A stretch of DNA of 64,000 bases from Streptomyces sp. NL15-2K (GTDB taxonomy: Bacteria; Actinomycetota; Actinomycetes; Streptomycetales; Streptomycetaceae), in NCBI RefSeq assembly GCF_030551255.1, contig NZ_CP130630.1, positions 3,329,501 through 3,393,500 on the forward strand, given 5' to 3'. Positions within the stretch are counted from its first letter, which is position 1, and each line of letters begins with the position of its first letter. The notes below the pieces were generated by a model. That model searched no databases. It was not told the origin of the DNA and saw nothing but the letters and a program-made list of their open reading frames with translations. The translations under genes were made by a program, and so were the position numbers. Below are positions 17,896 through 25,765 of the stretch, one piece after another.

Positions 17896-18438
17896 GTGAA
17901 GCGTCAGATCATCCTGCGTGGAGGGCTGCCCGCAGCAGCAGCCATCACCCTGACCATCTGCCTTGCCGGCATGGGCACAGCAGCTGAAGCGCAATCCGCC
18001 ACGTCGTCCAGCAGCACCGGCACGGTCAGCGTTCAGGCAGCAGGCAAGGTGACCTGGAACCCGAACGCGAAGCCGAAGCACGTCAAGTCCATACCGGGGA
18101 AGTGCGGCAAGACACCGATCGCGGAGGCATCCGGGCGGGGCCCCATCACTCTCCGCATCGACGAGACCAAGTCCATGAGCACCACTTATTCAAAGAGCTT
18201 CTCCGTCAACTACAAGGCTCTGACTGCGGCGGTCGGCTGGGATATCACGAAGTCCCGCAGCATCACGGTCAGTGGAGCCAAGGAGGTACCCCGCGGCAAG
18301 TACGGGGTCCTCAAGGCCTACACGAGGTACTCAGGAAAGCAGTTCGACGTGTACAACCCGGTCGAGTTCAAGTGGACCGCAAAGGGTGTGAAGGCTTACA
18401 AGCCGATAGGCGTCTGCTACGCATTCAGCGCCCGCTAG
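17896..18438 (+). CDS. Secreted protein of unknown function
   Basis: A 180-residue protein with a signal peptide (VKRQIILRGG, then a hydrophobic core AAAAITLTICLAGMG and a probable AEA-type cleavage site). The mature part has Ser/Thr-rich and Lys-rich segments, a Cys pair (GKCGKT and IGVCYAFSAR) that could form one disulfide, and beta-rich text such as TTYSKSFSVNYKALTAAVGW. The GTG at 17896 is chosen because GGGGGA lies just upstream and the signal peptide starts there. Its GC content is visibly below that of its neighbours, suggesting acquired DNA. It lies in the amidase/IscB decay patch. I do not recognise the family. Confidence 0.7.
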   Translation: MKRQIILRGGLPAAAAITLTICLAGMGTAAEAQSATSSSSTGTVSVQAAGKVTWNPNAKPKHVKSIPGKCGKTPIAEASGRGPITLRIDETKSMSTTYSKSFSVNYKALTAAVGWDITKSRSITVSGAKEVPRGKYGVLKAYTRYSGKQFDVYNPVEFKWTAKGVKAYKPIGVCYAFSAR

Positions 18439-18469
18439 TCCACCCTCTGCAACATCCAGGTTCGATCCA

Positions 18470-18499
18470 GAAGCCCGTCGGGACACCCAGACGGGCTTC
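18470..18499 (+). terminator. Hairpin terminator after secreted-protein gene
   Basis: GAAGCCCGTC and GACGGGCTTC form a perfect 10-bp stem with a 10-nt loop, 31 nt after the stop codon. Confidence 0.75.
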
Positions 18500-18706
18500 C
18501 TGGCTCGCTGCAGCGCGCCGCCGACACCCGCCCAATCGCCCCCCTTCCCGCAACATGGGCGAACGCATCGCGGGAGCTTCGTCGGAGGCACCAGCAGCGC
18601 GCCCTCCAACTACGTCGGTGATGGTACGGACTTGGATGTCCGTACGGATATGAGTGGGCTGAGCCTGTCCACCGTCCCCCGCACCTGGCAGCAGAAAGCG
18701 ACGCAA
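18500..18706 (+). pseudogene. Amidase gene fragment, copy 1
   Basis: The DNA matches the C-terminal coding part of the intact amidase. Shared landmarks are GCCGCCGACACCCGCCC, GCGCGCCCTCCAACTACGTC and the LDVRTDMSGLSLSTVP segment (compare LDTRTDLGGLNLSTVP). After STVP it jumps to TWQQKATQ, equivalent to PWRQKAAQ of the intact gene, so the catalytic FIECGNM segment is deleted. Frame is broken near 18540. It abuts the IscB remnant directly. Confidence 0.8.
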
Positions 18707-19203
18707 CGAATCGTCGACACCACCACCGCATGGGTAGACAGGATCACCCGCTGGGCGCCTGTACGCACGGAGCATGTAGAACGAGTTGCCTTCGATACTC
18801 GGGCCATGAGCGCGGTTCGTTCAACAGGCGAAGGCTCCGCTGCGGGACGCCGCCGCGATGAATGCGACCCGCAGCGCCCTCATCCAAGCACTCGGAGCCA
18901 GCCACCAAGACGTGCGGCCGTCTTCCGGCGGCCGGACAAGATGGAATCGCCAGCGCACTGCAACACCGAAAAGCCACACACTAGATGCTCTTTGTGTCGG
19001 GATCCTGGAAAGCGTGGCGCGTCACCCGGCAACCGTTCTTGTTGTGACAGCGACCGGACGCGGAACCTACCGTCGTACTACGCCAGACCGGTACGGCTTC
19101 CCCCGCCTCAGCCTGCCCCGCACCAAGCAACACTTCGGCTACGCAACCGGCGATCTCGTACGCGCAAACGTACCCACCGGCAAGAAGCAGGGGACTCACA
19201 CGG
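18707..19203 (+). pseudogene. iscB: Remnant of IscB RNA-guided endonuclease, HNH region deleted
   Basis: Two collinear pieces of an IscB-type protein in different frames. The first (about 18707-18830) reads RIVDTTTAWVDRITRW then HVERVAFDTRAMSA, the segment before the HNH domain in IscB. The second (about 18835-19203) reads QAKAPLRDAAAMNATRSAL, GGRTRWNRQRT, KSHTLDALCVG (the RuvC-III His/Asp motif), GRGTYRRTTPDRYGFPR and TGDLVRANVPTGKKQGTHT, the conserved IscB C-terminus. The HNH segment between SA and QAKAPL is missing, and the N-terminal RuvC-I/bridge-helix part and any omega-RNA are absent. IscB proteins are transposon-encoded Cas9 relatives that use an omega-RNA guide. This copy cannot be active. 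Confidence 0.82.
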
Positions 19204-19209
19204 ACATGC

Positions 19210-19395
19210 TTGACCTGTACGGACTGGTGGCCCGCAGGACCTCCACAGTCTCAATCCGTCAACGGTTTTCGAAGTGTTCATCAGTGCGGCAACCTGCGCG
19301 ATGGCAAGGACGCGGCGCCGCTGACCAGCGGCGCGCGGCGTCAGAAGGCCGTCCGTGGAATCTCTGAGGGAATCGTGAGTGTCGTGCGGGGGTAG
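19210..19395 (+). pseudogene. Amidase gene fragment, copy 2
   Basis: The DNA repeats the last 160-180 bp of the intact amidase: TCTCAATCCGTCAACGGTTT, GTGCGGCAACCTGCGCGATG, and AGAAGGCCGTCCGTGGAATC TCTGAGGGAATCGTGA can be aligned with the 3' end at about 17595-17722. Frameshifts before 19270 destroy the frame. It ends with GISEGIV, like the intact gene. It starts right after the IscB remnant, so the remnant is flanked on both sides by amidase-derived DNA. Confidence 0.78.
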
Positions 19396-19556
19396 TGATC
19401 GCTGGGTTGGTCCCGACGGACACCCTGCTCGGGCGGGCGATAGTGTCGCCCCTACGATGAGGCCACTCCCGCGCTTCACACCGCGGCCCGAGGGCGACAT
19501 GGTGACAGCGACGCCTCCACCGATGACGAGACGACTGAACCGAAGGACATTTTGAA

Positions 19557-20402
19557 GTGAATATCCGCTCCCTCACTCGAGGCGACGGCGTGGTGATCGG
19601 AGCAGCGGTGTTGCTGTTCATCGCGTCATTCCTCGACCTCTACTCGCTCGACGGTGCTCCCGACAGCCTCGAGATCCCCAGCATGTGGGCAAGCGGCCCG
19701 GTCCTGCTCAGTGTCGTTCTGGCGGGGATCATCGGTGCCGCGCTCGTCATCGTCTCTCGGGGTCTGCCGCAGACGCCGAAGGTGGCGGGGCTCGACCTCG
19801 GACAGTTCGGCGTCGCCTTCACGGTGTTCGCCGCGTGGAGCGCGCTGGGCAACATCTTCGACCCGGCCGGGGGTGCCGACAACTTCGAGACGGCCGGCCC
19901 CGGCCCCGACGCCGGCATCGGCCTCATCCTCGCCCTCGTCGCCACCCTGCTCATGGCCGCCGCCGCCATCGCCACCCCCCTCGTCCCGGCCCTCAAGGGC
20001 GCCCTCATCCCCGCCCCGAAGCCCCAGGCCCCGCAGCCCTACGGCGCCCAGCCCCAGGGCGGTTACGGCTACCCCGGCGCCCCGCAGCCGGGCCAGCCGT
20101 ACGGCGGTCAGCCGCAGCCGGGCCAGCCCTTCGGCGCCCAGCCGGGCGGGCAGCCGGGCGGGCAGCCGCAGCAGCAGGCTCCGCAGGCGCAGCCGCCGGC
20201 CGCGGACTTCTCGCCGTTCTGGTTCGCCGTGCCGGTGCCGCGGCCGCTGTTCGCGGAGGACGGTTCGCCGACGCCGATCGCCGAACTCGCCCCCGGCACC
20301 TGGTACCTCGCGGTCGAGCAGCGCGGTCCGGCGCTGGTCGCGCAGACGCAGGACGGTCGTCGTGGCGTGCTGCAGGACACGTCGGGGATCCAGCGCGGCT
20401 GA
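19557..20402 (+). CDS. Four-helix membrane protein with Gln/Pro/Gly-rich tail
   Basis: A 281-residue protein. Four hydrophobic segments occupy about residues 12-160 (for example VVIGAAVLLFIASFLDLYSL and LILALVATLLMAAAAIATPL). A repetitive tail of QPYGAQ, QPGQPYGGQ and GGQPGGQ units follows (about 165-225), then a compact conserved C-terminus (FSPFWFAVPVPRPLF; PGTWYLAVEQRGPALVAQT). It resembles the DUF5336-type actinobacterial proteins. AAGGA lies 8 nt before the GTG at 19557. Proline/glutamine-rich tails of this sort often recruit cell-envelope or division proteins; that is inference. A strong terminator follows. Confidence 0.78.
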   Translation: MNIRSLTRGDGVVIGAAVLLFIASFLDLYSLDGAPDSLEIPSMWASGPVLLSVVLAGIIGAALVIVSRGLPQTPKVAGLDLGQFGVAFTVFAAWSALGNIFDPAGGADNFETAGPGPDAGIGLILALVATLLMAAAAIATPLVPALKGALIPAPKPQAPQPYGAQPQGGYGYPGAPQPGQPYGGQPQPGQPFGAQPGGQPGGQPQQQAPQAQPPAADFSPFWFAVPVPRPLFAEDGSPTPIAELAPGTWYLAVEQRGPALVAQTQDGRRGVLQDTSGIQRG

Positions 20403-20414
20403 GTCCACCAGCCC

Positions 20415-20460
20415 TACGACAACGGCCCTTCGCCCTTCCGGGCGGGGGGCCGTTGTCGTA
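20415..20460. terminator. Strong hairpin terminator
   Basis: Perfect 14-bp stem TACGACAACGGCCC / GGGCCGTTGTCGTA around an 18-nt loop, 12 nt after the membrane-protein stop codon. Confidence 0.85.
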
Positions 20461-20483
20461 CAGTCGCAGGCCGGAGCCGTCAA

Positions 20484-20498
20484 CTGACAACCTGTCAG
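20484..20498. promoter_or_regulatory. Candidate TetR-type operator before LLM gene
   Basis: CTGACAACCTGTCAG is a perfect 6-bp inverted repeat with a 3-bp spacer, 16 nt before the LLM oxidoreductase ATG. It also fits the KstR motif loosely (GACAACCTGTCAGA, two mismatches). Confidence 0.5.
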
Positions 20499-20513
20499 AT
20501 ATCTGGAGGCGCC

Positions 20514-21524
20514 ATGCGGCTAGGGCTCGCCCTCGGCTACTGGGGCCGCGGCCCCTCCGCGGACCACGTGCCGTTGGCGCGGGAGGCGGAGCGGCTCGGC
20601 TATGACTCCGTGTGGACCGCGGAGTCGTGGGGCTCGGACGTGTTCACGCCGCTCGCCTGGATCGCGGCCCGGACCTCCCGCATCAAGCTCGGTACGGCGG
20701 TTGCCCAGATGGCCGCCCGCTCGCCGACCACGACGGCCATGCACGCGCTCACCCTGGACCACCTCTCCGGCGGACGCGTGCTGCTCGGGCTCGGGCTGTC
20801 CGGTCCGCAGGTGGTCGAGGGCTGGTACGGACGGCCGTTCCCGAAGTCGCCGCTGACCGCGACCCGGGAGTACGTCGACGTCGTACGGCAGGTGCTGCGG
20901 CGCGAGGCGCCGGTGGAGCTCGCCGGCCGTTTCCACGCCCACCCCTACCGTGGTCCGGACGCCACCGGCCTCGGCAAGCCGCTCAAGCCGATCACGCATC
21001 CGCTCCGCCCCGATCTGCCGATCCTGCTGGGCGCCGAGGGGCCGAAGAACGTGGCGCAGACGACCCGGATCGCGGACGGCTGGCTGCCGTTGTACTGGTC
21101 GCCGACCCGGCCCGAGGTGTACGAGGCTTCACTCGCCGGGGCTCCCGAAGGCTTCCTCGTCGCCCCCATGGCCCAGGTGCGGGTGTGCGACGACGTGAGC
21201 GACGGGCTCCTGCCGGTCAAGGCCATGCTCGGCTTCTACATCGGTGGCATGGGACACGCCGCCCGCAACTTCCACGCCGACCTCATGGCGCGCATGGGGT
21301 ACGAGGAGGAGGCCCGGCGGATCCAGGAGCTGTTCCTGTCCGGCCGTAAGGAAGAGGCCGTGCTCGCCGTCCCCGATGCCTTCGCGGACGAGATCTCCCT
21401 CGTCGGGCCCCGCGAACGTATCGCCGAGCGGCTGGAGTCGTGGCGCAAGGGGCCGGTGACGGACCTGTTGGCGCTGGCGCCGGACCGCCGGTCGTTGCGG
21501 GTGCTGGCCGAGCTGAGCTCGTAA
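20514..21524 (+). CDS. LLM-class F420-dependent oxidoreductase
   Basis: A 336-residue luciferase-like TIM barrel. It starts MRLGLALGYWG, has the AREAERLGYDSVWTAESWGSD block, the TLDHLSGGR motif and PITHPLRPDLPILLGAEGPK, features of F420-dependent N5,N10-methylene-H4MPT reductase-like enzymes. It is strikingly like the LLM protein encoded inside the mycobacterial cholesterol cluster (Rv3520c type). That suggests, but does not prove, a steroid-related substrate. GGAGG lies 4 nt before the ATG. A palindrome upstream implies local repression. It stands as a single gene between a terminator and a convergent operon. Confidence 0.88.
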   Translation: MRLGLALGYWGRGPSADHVPLAREAERLGYDSVWTAESWGSDVFTPLAWIAARTSRIKLGTAVAQMAARSPTTTAMHALTLDHLSGGRVLLGLGLSGPQVVEGWYGRPFPKSPLTATREYVDVVRQVLRREAPVELAGRFHAHPYRGPDATGLGKPLKPITHPLRPDLPILLGAEGPKNVAQTTRIADGWLPLYWSPTRPEVYEASLAGAPEGFLVAPMAQVRVCDDVSDGLLPVKAMLGFYIGGMGHAARNFHADLMARMGYEEEARRIQELFLSGRKEEAVLAVPDAFADEISLVGPRERIAERLESWRKGPVTDLLALAPDRRSLRVLAELSS

Positions 21525-21571
21525 CTCGTAGCTCGGTTCCATATCTCAACTCCCAGTCACATGCCGGGGAT

Positions 21572-22351
21572 TCACAGGAAGATCGAGACCGGGTCCAGCG
21601 TGAGTTCGCTCGTCTCGGGGTTCCAGGCCCGCACCCTGCCCAGGCAGGTGGCCGGGAACTCCTCGTCCGCCGAGTAGCTGTCGACCCGGAACTCCTCGCG
21701 GACCCAGGACTCCTCGCAGGTGATCTTCACATGCGCGGGCGGGTCGCCGCTGCCGTAGCGGGCGCGGAGTACGACGTCGCCGCCGGCGGCCCTGCGCACC
21801 GTGAAGAGGCCGGAGATCGAGACGTAGGTCCTCCTGACGGCGGTCAGCGGGGCGCTGCTCCCGTCAGCGGTGCCCCTCAGCTCGTCGGCGAGCGCGGCGG
21901 TGGGCACGAGCTGGCCGGTGGCCAGGTCGGCGTCCACGACCATGTCCCTCTCCCGCAGCCTGTCCATGATCAGGCGGATGGTCTTCATCGGCGTGTTGGG
22001 CTCCCAGTACTCGGTGCGGGTCTGGGTGCTCCGGTCGTGCTGGGCCTTGCCACCGCCGACGGTGATTTTGCCGAACACGTTGAAGCCGCGGGAGACGCTG
22101 GTCTCGTGGGAGACGTTCAGGTCCGCCTTCGGGATGCCGAGGATGTCCGCGACGCCCTCGACCCGTGTCTCGTGCAGATAGATGCACATGCCGGAGACCA
22201 TGCGCCCCCCGCCCCGGCGCCGCCTGCGCCGGGCGGCCACCCAGCGCGCGAGCACGTACTGGAGGACGACGGCGAAGCAGGTCGCCGTCAGGAGCCAGAC
22301 GGCCATCCACGGCCACCGCATGCTCCACCACTGACTGTCAATGACACCCAC
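21572..22351 (-). CDS. Membrane-anchored protein of unknown function
   Basis: A 259-residue protein with one N-terminal transmembrane segment (WPWMAVWLLTATCFAVVLQY) followed by an Arg-rich cytosolic stop RWVAARRRRRRGGG, so the bulk is cytosolic. The soluble part is beta-rich and contains a SHETSVSRGFNVFGKITVGG segment and an EEF...DEEFPATCLG segment; I recognise no domain. GTG at 22351 is chosen because AAGGAG lies 4 nt upstream, inside the last codons of the VWA gene, giving a 14-nt overlap. It is the third gene of an operon with two solute-binding-like proteins, which suggests a role in the same envelope-spanning system. Confidence 0.75.
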   Translation of the reverse strand: MGVIDSQWWSMRWPWMAVWLLTATCFAVVLQYVLARWVAARRRRRRGGGRMVSGMCIYLHETRVEGVADILGIPKADLNVSHETSVSRGFNVFGKITVGGGKAQHDRSTQTRTEYWEPNTPMKTIRLIMDRLRERDMVVDADLATGQLVPTAALADELRGTADGSSAPLTAVRRTYVSISGLFTVRRAAGGDVVLRARYGSGDPPAHVKITCEESWVREEFRVDSYSADEEFPATCLGRVRAWNPETSELTLDPVSIFL

Positions 22352-23906
22352 GGATCTCCTTGAAGGCATCGGAGAGTGAGGAACGGTTCGCGTCGACCAT
22401 GCGGCCGCCGGTCGCCGCGGCGGCCTTCTTCAGCGCGGCCGCGTCGGCCTCGCCGAAGTGGACGGGGAAGGTGGGCACCTCGCGCGCGTCGGCGCCGAGC
22501 CTGCCGTGGCGGCGCAGGAACTCCTCGTACGGGATACCCGCGTTGCTCTCGCCGTCCGTCATCAGCACGATGGACACGGGTCGTTCGGGGGCCTGGCGCA
22601 CGGCGTCCGCGGCGATGCGGTAGCCGTGGTCGAGGGCCGACCAGACGGCGGTGGAGTCGTCGAAGGCGCCGTCGGCCACCACCTTGTCCAGGGCACGGAG
22701 ATCGTCGTCGCCCCGCACGGTCACCGTGCGCTCCTGCAGCACCTCGCCGCCGAACCGTACGACGGTGAGGCGCTCGCCCCGGTAGAAGCGGGCGAACTTG
22801 CCGGTGGAGGTGGGGTCCGCGCCGCTGAGCCCGGCGAAGGCGGCGCGCAGGTCGGCGATCCGCTCGCCGCGCATGGAGCCGGAGAAGTCGAGCAGGAACA
22901 CCACCTGGTCGGTGGTGGTGTGCGCGGGATCCCCGTAGTCGGCGACGAGTCGCTCCACGATGGACAGCCGGTCGGGGAAGGACAGGGCGTTGCCGACCGC
23001 CGCCCGCAGGGGCTCGGCCGGTGTGACGTCCTGGTTGACGGGGCGGCGCCAGGTGCGCTGCATCAGCTTCCGCTGCACGTCGTCCCCCAGCAGCCAGTCG
23101 ACCACCTTCTCGTACGCGGTGCGCTCGCCGGTGTTCAGCAGGAGCAGCGGGAAGTCGGACAGCACCATGCCGTCCTCGGGATGGACGATCTCCAGGGGCT
23201 CGGGCAGCTTGTCGGTGGCGTTGAGGGAGAGGAGCTCCGACTCGTGGGCGATGAGCGCGTTGGCCTTGTCCTGATGGCCCTTGTAGGTCGTGATGAGTTC
23301 GCGTGAGCTGGCGCCGGTGAGGGTCTGGCCGGAGCGGAAGCCGCGCAACCGGTCGCAGGAGACGTCCTGTTCGCGTAGCGCGCTGCCGGTTCCGGCGGCC
23401 GCGGTGGCGACACCGACGAGGGCCGCGCGCCCGGTGTCGCTGCTGCGCGGGTCGGCCATCCCGAACCGTACGGTGCCGTCGGCGGCCGCGTCCGCGATGT
23501 CCGCCCACGACAGGTGCCCGCCGGGCACGCCGTCCCGCAGGGTGTCGGCGACCTGGGGGGTGAGGCCGACCACGACGGGCGAGCGCATGATCGGGGTCGA
23601 CTCGGGCCGGGCCGTCCGCTCGCCGGAGTCCTGCAGCCGCAGCAGGAACGAGCGGTCGGAGGCCGGCCAGGCCAGGTCGTACGACGAGCCGCGGGCGCCG
23701 GCCAGATCGGCCGTGGCCCGGTACTCCATGTCCAGCTCGACGCCGGTGTCGTCCTTCAGCTCACCCAACAGCGGTTCGAGGTCGGCGAGTTCGGGGCTGG
23801 CGAGGACCCGCAGGGTGACGTCCTTCTCGTCCCGGGTGCAGGAGGTGAGAGCGGCGAGCAGGGCCAGCGTCAGGCAGGCGGTGAGGGTACGCGCGTACCT
23901 CCTCAT
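22338..23906 (-). CDS. Lipoprotein with solute-binding-like and VWA domains
   Basis: A 522-residue lipoprotein: signal peptide with lipobox LLAALTSC (Cys23). Residues about 30-320 resemble an extracellular solute-binding protein (VTLRVLASPELADLEPLLGE opening; SWADIADAAADGTVRFGMAD). Residues about 325-515 are a von Willebrand A domain with the MIDAS motif DFSGSMRG, a Thr at SSIV-like position and LMTDGESNAGIP. ABC-type binding and VWA modules on one surface lipoprotein is unusual; it might capture a ligand or protein partner in a metal-dependent way. The ATG overlaps the upstream stop as ATGA. The operon contains no permease or ATPase. Confidence 0.83.
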   Translation of the reverse strand: MRRYARTLTACLTLALLAALTSCTRDEKDVTLRVLASPELADLEPLLGELKDDTGVELDMEYRATADLAGARGSSYDLAWPASDRSFLLRLQDSGERTARPESTPIMRSPVVVGLTPQVADTLRDGVPGGHLSWADIADAAADGTVRFGMADPRSSDTGRAALVGVATAAAGTGSALREQDVSCDRLRGFRSGQTLTGASSRELITTYKGHQDKANALIAHESELLSLNATDKLPEPLEIVHPEDGMVLSDFPLLLLNTGERTAYEKVVDWLLGDDVQRKLMQRTWRRPVNQDVTPAEPLRAAVGNALSFPDRLSIVERLVADYGDPAHTTTDQVVFLLDFSGSMRGERIADLRAAFAGLSGADPTSTGKFARFYRGERLTVVRFGGEVLQERTVTVRGDDDLRALDKVVADGAFDDSTAVWSALDHGYRIAADAVRQAPERPVSIVLMTDGESNAGIPYEEFLRRHGRLGADAREVPTFPVHFGEADAAALKKAAAATGGRMVDANRSSLSDAFKEIRGCH

Positions 23907-25231
23907 GGGGTGTCCTGCACGGGCGGCGGGCAGGTGCCCACGGAGTTGATGATCTCCTCCAGGACGTCCAGGTCGGGTTCGTACACCTTGGTCTGGTCGC
24001 GGTTCGGCGTCGGCACCTGTATCCCGTGCTCGCGCAGGTAGGTGTTGAGCTGGTCGCTGGTGCCGTCCTCGCCGGAGAAGCGGACGCGGAAGCCCAGTTC
24101 GATCGCGCGCCGGCGCAGTTCGGTGTCGTCCTCGATGATGCGGACCAGCTTGTCGCCCTTGTCGCTCAGGGAGATGAGCTGTGGCTCGGTGAGGGCGTAG
24201 GGGGTGGGATAGAGCAGGACCCGGTCGGTGTCCTGCCGGTGGTGCTTGTGCTCGTAGTCGATCTGGTGGGCCAGGTACTGGTGCTCGTAGATCACGGAGA
24301 TGGGTGCGATGCTCTCGCCGAGGTCGGAGAGGTAGCTTTCGGCCTGTTCGTCGGCCCACATGCCCTGGAGGTCGATGAGGGGTTTGATCTTCCGGGCGAC
24401 CTTCTCGGCCTCCTTCATCGCTTTGTCCTCGTCGGCCTCCCCGGCGCCCGGTGTGCTGTCGCCGTTCGCGACGAAGGCGAGGATGCTCATGTAGGCGCCC
24501 GCGGAGTTGGACTCGCAGACGTTGGAGGTGCGGACCAGGACGCGGCCACTGTTGCTGCGCCCGCCGGCCTCGTCGAATCCGATGCCGTTCCAGGTGTCCG
24601 CGCGTTCGGGCGTGCCGTCTTCGTCCTGGTCGCCGGTTTCGCGTCCCTCGTCCAGGCCGTCCAGCAGGTCCATGAACTTGCCCATGTCGAGGTCGTAGTA
24701 GAGCGTCCTGCCGCCGGCCGTCGCCGGCTGCGGAGTGGCCACGCCCGCCTTCCGCAGGGTCTCGGCGTAGTCCCGGAACGTGCCGAACACGAGCGGTGTG
24801 ACGAAGGGACGCACCGAGTCCACCGAGCGGTCCTGCCGGTCGAGGATCAGCTTGGCCGCGGGCTGGCCGGACGGGAAGACCACGTCCATGCCCTTGAGGG
24901 ACTGCGTGGCGATGCCCCGGGAGCCGAGCCGGTGGATGTCGACCCGTATGCCGTGCTCCAGCAGCAGCCGCTGCACCTCGGGGTCTTTGAAGTAGTCGGA
25001 CTTGGAGGCCATCCTGGCCTCGATCGTGGTGATGCGGTCGAACGGGCGGAGCGCGTTGCCCGTGACGAGCAGGGCCAACAGCCCGGCCAGGGCGAGCGGA
25101 AGCGCGACGACGACGTGGAGTGGTAAGCGTGGACGGCGGCGGGCCCGGTCGCGGGTGGCGAGCCGTGGTTCCTCCGCGAGGCGCGGTCTGTCCGCTTCGG
25201 ATGTGGCGTGCGGTCTGTCTGCTTCGGACAC
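23903..25231 (-). CDS. Membrane-anchored solute-binding-like protein
   Basis: A 442-residue protein. The N-terminal cytosolic stretch holds EADRPHATSEADRPRLAEEP repeats; one transmembrane helix follows (about 37-60, LHVVVALPLALAGLLALLV). The exterior part reads like a type-2 periplasmic binding protein (ARMASKSDYFKDPEVQRLLL; VDIHRLGSRGIATQSLKGMDVVFPSG). An Asp-rich loop, EGRETGDQDEDG, could bind Ca2+. GTG at 25231 has AGGAG 5 nt upstream. It is first in a three-gene operon and translationally coupled to the VWA lipoprotein. It is divergent from a small membrane protein. I do not know its ligand. Confidence 0.78.
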   Translation of the reverse strand: MSEADRPHATSEADRPRLAEEPRLATRDRARRRPRLPLHVVVALPLALAGLLALLVTGNALRPFDRITTIEARMASKSDYFKDPEVQRLLLEHGIRVDIHRLGSRGIATQSLKGMDVVFPSGQPAAKLILDRQDRSVDSVRPFVTPLVFGTFRDYAETLRKAGVATPQPATAGGRTLYYDLDMGKFMDLLDGLDEGRETGDQDEDGTPERADTWNGIGFDEAGGRSNSGRVLVRTSNVCESNSAGAYMSILAFVANGDSTPGAGEADEDKAMKEAEKVARKIKPLIDLQGMWADEQAESYLSDLGESIAPISVIYEHQYLAHQIDYEHKHHRQDTDRVLLYPTPYALTEPQLISLSDKGDKLVRIIEDDTELRRRAIELGFRVRFSGEDGTSDQLNTYLREHGIQVPTPNRDQTKVYEPDLDVLEEIINSVGTCPPPVQDTP

Positions 25232-25411
25232 CGGCTCTCCTGCCCTCCCCCTGGGGGCAAGGATTGTCGGAGATCATCAGGAACACCAGCCGTCGGCAGG
25301 ACCAATTCGGGCGGAACGGAAGGCGAACGGAAAGCGAGGCCCCGTCGGCTGACCGCCACTCACCTCGGCTTTTCGGCCACCGCGTTTCATCCGCGGTTGA
25401 GGGGCAACCCG

Positions 25412-25711
25412 ATGGACATGTCCCCTCATTATCGCAACGGTGCCAATCAGGCCGGCACGATCATCGCGGTCGTCGCCGACATCATGGCTCTCATCCTGGG
25501 CCTGTGGATCCTGATGTACCTGCTGGACGCGAACCGCGCGAACGAGTTCGTGCAGTTCATCCACGACGCGGCCCGCTGGCTGGCGGGCTGGTCCCACGAC
25601 CTGTTCACGTTCGACGAGGCATGGGCGCGGGTCGTGGCCGGATACGGCCTGGCCGCGATCGTGTACCTGTTCGTGGGGCACGCGATCGCCAATCGCGTGC
25701 ACCGGCACTGA
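25412..25711 (+). CDS. Small two-helix membrane protein
   Basis: A 99-residue protein with two predicted membrane helices: about residues 11-34 (AGTIIAVVADIMALILGLWI) and about 73-93 (VVAGYGLAAIVYLFVGHAIA). The loop contains an amphipathic Trp-rich segment (HDAARWLAGWSHDLFTFDEAW). GAGGGG lies 8 nt before the ATG. The C-terminus NRVHRH sits inside the first of three 24-bp tandem repeats. It is divergent from the solute-binding/VWA operon, so it could be functionally linked. No recognised family beyond streptomycete small membrane proteins. Confidence 0.75.
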   Translation: MDMSPHYRNGANQAGTIIAVVADIMALILGLWILMYLLDANRANEFVQFIHDAARWLAGWSHDLFTFDEAWARVVAGYGLAAIVYLFVGHAIANRVHRH

Positions 25712-25765
25712 GCCGACCGCATGCACCGGCACTGAGCCAACCGAGTGCACCCGCACTGAGCAGTC
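25694..25765. repeat. Three 24-bp tandem repeats between convergent genes
   Basis: Units CGCGTGCACCGGCACTGAGC... start at 25694, 25718 and 25742. Each contains GTGCACCGGCAC, which can fold as a short hairpin, and a TGA. The first unit holds the stop of the small membrane protein and the last reaches the stop of the toroid-like gene, so the array may help termination in both directions. Confidence 0.75.

Noticed and set aside
22338..25286. Reading the VWA lipoprotein as a 980-residue protein
   Set aside because: The extra N-terminal 460 residues are the out-of-frame shadow of the upstream binding-protein gene; the lipoprotein signal at 23906 and ATGA overlap mark the true start.
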